The notes under the pieces are model-generated. The model was not told the origin of the DNA. It ran no database searches and saw only the letters and a program-made list of their open reading frames with translations. Shown piece by piece: positions 29,185 to 34,211 of a DNA stretch of 34,211 nt (positions are counted from its first letter, which is position 1; each line of letters begins with the position of its first letter). The position numbers and the translations under genes were made by a program. The stretch is from Arthrobacter sp. H20 (GTDB lineage: Bacteria; Actinomycetota; Actinomycetes; Actinomycetales; Micrococcaceae), in contig NZ_KI914717.1 of assembly GCF_000520515.1 (NCBI RefSeq), positions 1 through 34,211 on the forward strand. Reading direction: 5' to 3'.

Positions 29185-30636
29185 CTAGCGCAGGCCAAGC
29201 GCAAGTTCGATTGGCCCGATCCCGAAGAAGATGACGAACGCGCCTGCAACTGCCCACAACAGGGGATGAATCTCCCGTGCCCGCCCCTGAAAGGTGCGCA
29301 CCAGGACGTAGGCGATAAATCCGGCGCCCAGGCCGTTGGCGATGGAGTAGGTGAACGGCATCAGGATGAACGTCAGGAACGCCGGAATGGCAACTCCCCA
29401 GTCCTGCCAGTCAATCCGACCCACCTGCGCCACCATCATGAAACCGACGACGACGAGCGCCGGTGCTACCGCTTCGAACGGCACCAGTGAGATGAGCGGC
29501 GTGAAGAACATTGCCAGGAGGAACAAGACGCCGGTGACGATGTTAGCGATTCCGGTGCGCGCACCCTCGCCGATGCCAGCACCCGACTCCACGTAAATCT
29601 GGTTCGAGGAGACTGACCCGGCACCACCAGCGACGGCGCCGAGCGCATCCACCACAAGGATCCGGTTCACGCCGGGGATATTGCCCTTCTGATCGACAAG
29701 CTTCGCCTCGTTGGCAAGGCCCACCATTGTGCCCATCGCGTCGAAGAAGATGCTCAACAAGATGGTGAACGTCAGCAGCAGGGCCGCGGTCGCCCCAATG
29801 GTGCTGAAGGCCCCAAATAGACTTACGTTGCCGATCAGCGACAGGTCGGGCACCCCCAGCCAGGAACCAGTGGGTGGCTCGGGGACCACCAGGGACCAGC
29901 CTTGGGCGTTGGCACCACCGGGCCCAACGCTGGGACCCACATCGGCAACCGCTTCAATGACCACGGCGAGGATCGTTGAAGCAATAACGCCGATCAGGAT
30001 TCCGCCCCGCACCTTCCTTACTACCAGCGCTATGGTCAGGATCAGTCCGAAAACAAACACCAGTGTTGGCCACCCCAAGAGTGCGCCCTCGAAGCCGAGC
30101 CCAACCGGAACAGTGGTTTGAGCGACGTCGGGAACCCGCCGCACGAACCCAGCGTTGACGAGGCCGATCAGTGCGATGAAGAGGCCGATGCCCACCACGA
30201 TTGCGGTTTTGAGGCTCTCGGGGACTGCATTGAATACCGCCGTCCGGAACCCGGTGAGGACCAGAATGAGCATGGTGAGGCCGGCCAGCACCACCAATCC
30301 CATGACCTGGGGCCAGGTCAGTTCAGGGTTCGTGGCCACAGTGATAGCTACGAACGCGTTGACCCCCAACCCGGTGGCGAGTGCAAACGGGTACTTAGCC
30401 CAGGCGCCCATCACGATGGTGAGGATTCCCGCGACCAGCGCGGTGACTGCCGCGACGCGTTCGAAGCCCAACTCGGCACCCGATGAATCGGCGCCAGCGA
30501 GGATTAGCGGGTTGAGGACCACGATGTAGCTCATGGCGAAGAAAGTGGCAACCCCACCCCGGATTTCCCGCGCATAGGTGCTGCCACGGTGTGTTACTTC
30601 GAAATAGCGGTCCAGTACGGAACCCTTTTTGAGCAT
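29185..30636 (-). CDS. NCS2-family nucleobase permease (AzgA-like; purine type)
   Basis: A 483-residue membrane protein with 12 to 14 membrane segments of the AzgA-like branch of the NCS2 family (PbuG/PbuO, AzgA), importing hypoxanthine, guanine or adenine with protons. Family segments are REIRGGVATFFAMSYIVVLN, FALATGLGVNAFVAI, AVPESLKTAIVVGIGLFIAL and FDAMGTMVGLANEAKLVD. The N-terminus LDRYFEVTHRGSTYAREIRG is characteristic. GAGGAA about six bases before the ATG fixes the start. It is single, converging on the dehydrogenase gene, with no purine riboswitch visible in the 110 bases upstream. Confidence 0.92.
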   Translation of the reverse strand: MLKKGSVLDRYFEVTHRGSTYAREIRGGVATFFAMSYIVVLNPLILAGADSSGAELGFERVAAVTALVAGILTIVMGAWAKYPFALATGLGVNAFVAITVATNPELTWPQVMGLVVLAGLTMLILVLTGFRTAVFNAVPESLKTAIVVGIGLFIALIGLVNAGFVRRVPDVAQTTVPVGLGFEGALLGWPTLVFVFGLILTIALVVRKVRGGILIGVIASTILAVVIEAVADVGPSVGPGGANAQGWSLVVPEPPTGSWLGVPDLSLIGNVSLFGAFSTIGATAALLLTFTILLSIFFDAMGTMVGLANEAKLVDQKGNIPGVNRILVVDALGAVAGGAGSVSSNQIYVESGAGIGEGARTGIANIVTGVLFLLAMFFTPLISLVPFEAVAPALVVVGFMMVAQVGRIDWQDWGVAIPAFLTFILMPFTYSIANGLGAGFIAYVLVRTFQGRAREIHPLLWAVAGAFVIFFGIGPIELALGLR

Positions 30637-30734
30637 GGTTATTCCTCGAACGATGTGGGGCGGTCTGCGGATCGAGTCTATCTGCTGTCAGCGGGGTGCA
30701 CTCCTTCTCCCAGCGAGCTGACAGCCCCGGCACG

Positions 30735-30740
30735 TAGGGT
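30735..30740 (+). promoter_or_regulatory. -10 element of a leaderless promoter for copC
   Basis: TAGGGT is followed by six bases (TGAGTA) and the ATG at 30747. There is no ribosome site in between, so the mRNA probably begins at the start codon. Confidence 0.5.
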
Positions 30741-30746
30741 TGAGTA

Positions 30747-31355
30747 ATGAATAACGCCTACCCCACCGCCTCAATCGCCACCGCCGCCCCTTCCTTCATC
30801 AGGGTTCCTGCGCTGTTGGCAACGATGTTGCTGGTGGCACTGATGACCGCCCTCGATTCCGCTCCAGCGGCAACTGCCCACGACGAACTGGCAAGCAGCA
30901 ATCCAGCGTCGGGCGCGAGTGTTGAGGTACTACCCGAGGCCGTGGAGCTGACGTTCTCCAACGTGCCATCGGGTATTGGCTCGGAGGTGGAAATACTCGA
31001 CGCGAATGGGGAGAACTGGGCGGAGGGCGACGTATCGATTGTTGACCGCGTAGCCAGTCAGCCAGTCCGCGCGGGCGCGCCCGCGGGGGAGTACACGGTG
31101 AACTGGCGAGTGGTGTCCTCAGACGCGCACCCCATTGAAGGCACCTTCGCGTTCACTGCGTCTGCCGCCGGGACAGGACCGGTGCCCGGAGCAACAGTGG
31201 GCACGCAGATGCCGATAGAGATAGAGGATTCAGCGCAGACATCGCAGAATGACTTCCCATGGAGCGTAGTGGTGATGGTTGTGGTTCTGGTCATTCTGGC
31301 CTTGGTGCTCGCGGTTACGGCGCGCAAAAAACTGCGACAGGGTGCCGACTCCTGA
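30747..31355 (+). CDS. CopC-domain copper-binding protein, membrane anchored
   Basis: A 202-residue exported protein. A signal peptide (about 20-44: VPALLATMLLVALMTALDSA) ends in ATA, and cleavage would expose HDELASSNPASGA. The resulting N-terminal His, with the second His in the SSDAHPIEGTFAF segment near residue 130, matches the Cu(II) site of CopC proteins. The domain is a single beta-barrel of about 95 residues (to TFTASAA-like FAFTASAAG). A Ser/Thr/Gly-rich linker and a C-terminal membrane helix with a basic stop (TARKKLRQG) follow, so the domain is anchored outside the cell. No CopD or YcnI-type partner stands next to it. Copper handling is inferred from the family. Confidence 0.88.
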   Translation: MNNAYPTASIATAAPSFIRVPALLATMLLVALMTALDSAPAATAHDELASSNPASGASVEVLPEAVELTFSNVPSGIGSEVEILDANGENWAEGDVSIVDRVASQPVRAGAPAGEYTVNWRVVSSDAHPIEGTFAFTASAAGTGPVPGATVGTQMPIEIEDSAQTSQNDFPWSVVVMVVVLVILALVLAVTARKKLRQGADS

Positions 31356-31379
31356 CCCCAGCAGCTCACTTCTGCTGAG

Positions 31380-32144
31380 CTAGACGCCGAGTGCCCGCGA
31401 CGCTGGAGCCGTTGAGGGTGGGTGTTGCAGAATCGCAGTACTTACCAGCTTCGCCTGCCGGACAATCTCCCGTGTGGTGGGGCTGAGTAGTTCACCCACT
31501 CCGACGAGGTGGAGGCCGATCGCGCGGGCCGCCGCTCTGAGGTCGTTACCGACGGCAAGGCCGATGGACAACAGGAACCGTCGCAGTTGGTTCTGGGGGT
31601 ATTTCGTCAGCACTACGTGGTCGGCCAGCAGTACGCCGCTGCCAGTCTGGACGGCCCATTTCTTGGATCCCAGGGCCGGGGCGGGCAACAGGGTGGAATG
31701 ACCCACCACGCAGAGATTCTCGGCGACAGTGCTGTGCCGGATGTCAAGGGAATGGCTACTGGCATAGCCGCGCAGCAGCCGGAGCAGTTCGTTTCGCTCT
31801 GACAGGGACACCGAGTCGGTCATGGCGGCTCGGGACAGCTGTCCCGTGTCTACCGAGTCCATGCATTCGACCACTATGGATTCGATACCGCGTCGACTGA
31901 GTTCGCTGGCGACTGCCAATCCTGGAAGCCCCGAGCCGATGACAACCGTAGTGGTGAGTTCCGCGCTGCCGCGCACGTCTGAGCGCGTGGCAGCGGGTCC
32001 AGGCAACGGCGAACTCACGGGGTGGACCTCCGAAGGGAAGAGTAATTCCGCACAGCCCGGCGCCTCTTCCGGGCCGTGCGGACACTTGGCTGCGAACGGG
32101 TCAACCAAGCGCATTCCGTTACACCTGAGCTGCATGTGGCTCAT
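31380..32144 (-). CDS. Short Rossmann-fold (FAD/NAD(P)-binding) protein of unknown role
   Basis: A 254-residue protein with one dinucleotide-binding motif: TTTVVIGSGLPGLAVASELS (GxGxxG) followed by an acidic end of strand 2 (SIVVECMDS). It is about half as long as most flavoprotein monooxygenases or reductases and lacks a visible second nucleotide motif and active-site cysteines. I recall similar short proteins in Micrococcaceae. The N-terminal 40 residues (QLRCNGMRLVDPFAAKCPHG) hold three cysteines. The C-terminus (LHLVGVGELLSPTTREIVRQ) is well formed, so it is not an obvious truncation. ATGs at 32144, 32135 and 32114 are all possible starts. Confidence 0.6.
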   Translation of the reverse strand: MSHMQLRCNGMRLVDPFAAKCPHGPEEAPGCAELLFPSEVHPVSSPLPGPAATRSDVRGSAELTTTVVIGSGLPGLAVASELSRRGIESIVVECMDSVDTGQLSRAAMTDSVSLSERNELLRLLRGYASSHSLDIRHSTVAENLCVVGHSTLLPAPALGSKKWAVQTGSGVLLADHVVLTKYPQNQLRRFLLSIGLAVGNDLRAAARAIGLHLVGVGELLSPTTREIVRQAKLVSTAILQHPPSTAPASRALGV

Positions 32145-32287
32145 TCAAGTAACGATTTCTCGAAGCCTATAGAACTTTGGCCCCGGTGAATAGTCCTATG
32201 CGGGAGAGTAGGCTTTGAAATAGTTTGGTAGCGGTTCTCCGACCGCCGACCGAGCGCCGGAAAACGCGATCGCAGAGAGGCGAGGCC

Positions 32288-33310
32288 ATGGAAAAGGCAC
32301 AGTCTGAGAATGGTGTTGAGAGTCTCTACGGCAGCGGTGTTGTGGTCGGCGTGGACGGCTCCGATCAGGGCCAATGTGCTTTGGTCTGGGCGGCCCATGA
32401 GGCAGCGCGCAGAGGTGTCCGCCTCAGCGTGGTCACTGCCTATACGGTTCCGGTGTTCGCCGCCTCAAGCATGGACGCGGGGTACGCCACCATTGACGAC
32501 GCCGTCATCCGAGAGGGTGCGCAGGCCGTGCTCGACCAATCCGTTGCGGGAGTCCAAAGCCTTCCGGTCGAGATTGTTCCCCGCGTCGAGGCGGGAGACG
32601 CTGCGGGAGTTCTCCTTGAACTGTCGGAGGAAGCTGAACTGGTTGTTGTCGGGTCCCGAGGCCGAGGTGGTTTCGTTGGACGGCTTCTGGGATCGGTGAG
32701 TAGCGCGGTACCCGCACATGCCAAATGTCCTACAGTGGTGATTCCCCTGTGCGCCGCCCGCAGGTTCAACGAGGCGGGAGTTGAGCCGCCTACGACGAAG
32801 GGCGAACCCGGACCTACCGCTGACCAGGTGGAGCAGGTTGTGGTTGTCGGGGTCGACGGCTCGGAACAGGCGCGGATGGCTTCCATCGCCGCGGCAGAGC
32901 AGGCTGTGTCGCGGGGAATGCCACTGCGCGTAGTCTGCTCGCTACCTCCCTTCACCGGCTCCCTTGCGTGGGTTCCTGCACCACTTGACCGAGAAGCGCT
33001 GCATGCCGATATCCGCACCTCACTGAACGCGGGCAAGGCGTGGCTGCAGAGCCATTTTCCTGGCCTGGAAATCTCGGTTGATCTCCTCGATGGTCCACCG
33101 GTCGAGGTACTCATCGAGTGCTCGCGCACTTCCGAGTTGCTTGTCGTAGGAACACGCGGGCGCGGGGGCTTTGCCGGAATGCTGCTCGGCTCCACCAGCC
33201 AGGGAGTCCTCCATCATGCCAAGGGACCTGTGCTCGTGGTTCCAGACAGCAATGATCCGCGGTTGCTGGACAGGAAGAACTTCGGCCCGATGGTCGCTCC
33301 CACCGGCTAA
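32288..33310 (+). CDS. Universal stress protein, two tandem UspA domains
   Basis: A 340-residue cytoplasmic protein made of two UspA domains, at about 14-155 and 180-325. Each starts with a VVVGVDGS strand (GVVVGVDGSDQGQCALVWAA; VVVVGVDGSEQARMASIAAA) and ends with the ATP-binding motif G-x2-G-x9-S/T: VVGSRGRGGFVGRLLGSVSS and VVGTRGRGGFAGMLLGSTSQ. Both appear able to bind ATP. Relatives help survival in starvation, hypoxia or low ATP. ATG 32288 with GAGAGGCGAGG just upstream is preferred over the open extension to 32225. No partner genes follow. Confidence 0.93.
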   Translation: MEKAQSENGVESLYGSGVVVGVDGSDQGQCALVWAAHEAARRGVRLSVVTAYTVPVFAASSMDAGYATIDDAVIREGAQAVLDQSVAGVQSLPVEIVPRVEAGDAAGVLLELSEEAELVVVGSRGRGGFVGRLLGSVSSAVPAHAKCPTVVIPLCAARRFNEAGVEPPTTKGEPGPTADQVEQVVVVGVDGSEQARMASIAAAEQAVSRGMPLRVVCSLPPFTGSLAWVPAPLDREALHADIRTSLNAGKAWLQSHFPGLEISVDLLDGPPVEVLIECSRTSELLVVGTRGRGGFAGMLLGSTSQGVLHHAKGPVLVVPDSNDPRLLDRKNFGPMVAPTG

Positions 33311-33346
33311 CTCGTCGCCCAGTGCTCACGCTCGGGAACGATTCGA

Positions 33347-34211
33347 TTAGAACCTTGCGACGAGCGGGTACAGGTTGGGCATGCCACCCATGTGCGCCAG
33401 GTCTGTCACCAGAATGCCCTGCGACTCGTTAAGCGCGTTGACCACTTTGTTGTTGCCGATGTAAATACCGACATGGTAGAAGTTCCCGGGTGATCCCCAG
33501 AACACCAGATCGCCAGGCTGGGCCTGCGCGAGTGGTACATGCTTGGAGCTCGCTGCGTACTGTGCTGTGGCCACCCGAGGCAGCGAGATGCCAGCGGACG
33601 CGAACGCCTGTTGCACCAGTCCCGAGCAGTCGAAGTCACGCGGCCCCGCACCACCCCACTGGTAGAAGTTTGGGGATCCGGTCTTTGCCATGGCGTAGCT
33701 GATGGCCGCTGAGACCGATCCGCCATTTGAGGGGGGCGGTGCAGGAATTGGGGCAGGAGGCGCCGGCGCCGGGGCGGGTGCCGGAGAGGGCGCTGGAACA
33801 GGGGAGGGTGCTGGTGCAGGAGGCGCCGGAGCCGGCGCCGGTGGGCGCGGTGCAGGAGGCCTGGGGGGCGCCGGTGCTGGCGCTGGGGCTGGCGCGGGAT
33901 TTGTGGGCGCAGGCGCAGGCGCTGCGGGCCGGCTAACCGCTGGCGTGCTGGGAGCGGGTGCTGGTGCGTCACTGGTGGGGGCTGGCGGAAGGATCGTGGC
34001 GGGCGCGGTCTTCTGAAGGGTTACCGGAGCGTCGTCGGGCAGCTGGGCTGCTGCGGCCTCAGCAGTGCGCTCGGACTCGGCGATAATCTCGGCGAGCTCC
34101 AGCTCGCGCTGCTGAGCCTCCAACCCGGAAATACGTTGTTCCTCTAGGGCCGCAGTGGTGTCGCGCAGCGACGCGAGTTGGTCGACCAGGATGGTGCGCT
34201 CGGCCTGCCGT
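33347..34211 (-). CDS. NlpC/P60 peptidoglycan endopeptidase, C-terminal part (5' end beyond window)
   Basis: At least 287 residues, without a start codon inside the window. The visible N-terminal 60 residues form a charged coiled coil (RQAERTILVDQLASLRDTTA, then EAQQRELELAEIIAESE), as in RipA/CwlO-type hydrolases. A Pro/Ala-rich linker of about 90 residues follows. The NlpC/P60 domain has the catalytic Cys in RDFDCSGLVQQAF, the His in NFYHVGIYIGNN, and PGDLVFWGS, and ends LYPLVARF. It should cut peptide stems in the wall (the D-Glu/meso-DAP or equivalent bond). The signal peptide is expected outside the window. The coiled coil may hold the enzyme inactive or bind FtsEX, as in relatives. Confidence 0.92.
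   Translation of the reverse strand, partial: RQAERTILVDQLASLRDTTAALEEQRISGLEAQQRELELAEIIAESERTAEAAAAQLPDDAPVTLQKTAPATILPPAPTSDAPAPAPSTPAVSRPAAPAPAPTNPAPAPAPAPAPPRPPAPRPPAPAPAPPAPAPSPVPAPSPAPAPAPAPPAPIPAPPPSNGGSVSAAISYAMAKTGSPNFYQWGGAGPRDFDCSGLVQQAFASAGISLPRVATAQYAASSKHVPLAQAQPGDLVFWGSPGNFYHVGIYIGNNKVVNALNESQGILVTDLAHMGGMPNLYPLVARF
33725..33965. repeat. Low-complexity GCN repeats encoding a Pro/Ala linker
   Basis: The strand is made of repeats of GGTGC/GGCGC-type units (ggcgctggggctggcg and similar), which on the coding strand give Pro-Ala dipeptides with scattered Ser and Arg. It is an imperfect tandem array inside the NlpC/P60 gene. Such stretches vary in length between strains by slippage. 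Confidence 0.8.

Noticed and set aside
31359-31377. CAGCAG/CTGCTG hairpin between the convergent copC and Rossmann-protein genes as terminator
   Set aside because: The stem is only six base pairs and lacks a T-run; it is too weak to list as a feature.
33725-33965. Repetitive tract as a possible CRISPR or other array
   Set aside because: The units are a few bases long, in frame, and encode a Pro/Ala linker; there are no spacers or regular repeats.

Overview
The window looks like chromosome of a high-GC actinobacterium, most likely a member of the Micrococcaceae (Arthrobacter or a close relative). The evidence is the GC-rich codon use, actinobacterial families such as DUF6458, DUF445, GH15 trehalase-type hydrolase and AzgA-type permease, several leaderless genes, and a fruR-fruK-fruA cluster that also carries ptsI and ptsH. 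Genus assignment is inference.

Layout. 1-230: the 5' end of an IS5-family element, abutting a conserved actinobacterial gene (227-874) exactly at its stop codon. 875-3750: an ABC exporter, tRNA-Lys(TTT) and a small membrane protein. 3750-5780: a short basic protein, then a two-gene unit of a regulator with two HTH segments and a membrane protein, preceded by a long palindrome. 5803-6354: the C-terminal remnant of a DcuR/CitB-type response regulator, in frame behind the ptsH stop codon. 6355-12250: a leftward fructose PTS operon, fruR-fruK-fruA(EIIABC)-ptsI-ptsH, with a strong promoter, a putative FruR operator and a CRP-like site. 12316-14070: DUF6458 and GlsB/YeaQ small membrane proteins and an uncharacterised gene. 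14074-18170: DUF445 protein, then glycerophosphodiesterase and GH15 hydrolase. 18297-20615: zinc alcohol dehydrogenase and the AzlC/AzlD amino-acid exporter pair. 20638-23858: pta-ackA. 24006-25912: thiamine-binding-type protein, GNAT acetyltransferase, a 28-residue leader ORF and a spermidine-synthase-like protein. 25936-29141: divergent LysR regulator and an MHS transporter/3-hydroxybutyrate dehydrogenase operon. 29185-34211: nucleobase permease, CopC, a short FAD/NAD-type Rossmann protein, a two-domain universal stress protein, and an NlpC/P60 peptidase that runs off the end.

Function. Most of the window is central and accessory carbon metabolism: fructose uptake to fructose-1,6-bisphosphate precursors with its own general PTS proteins, acetate overflow by Pta-AckA, 3-hydroxybutyrate import and oxidation, trehalose or glucan hydrolysis, and glycerophosphodiester breakdown. 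Two good matches to the CRP/GlxR consensus, before fruR and before the 3-hydroxybutyrate operon, suggest that these carbon sources share a global control.

There is no CRISPR array, prophage, defence island or biosynthetic cluster that I can see. The least explained parts are the HTH/membrane pair with its palindrome, the HPr-TAG-response-regulator arrangement, and the repeated leaderless starts, including a leader ORF coupled to a downstream gene.
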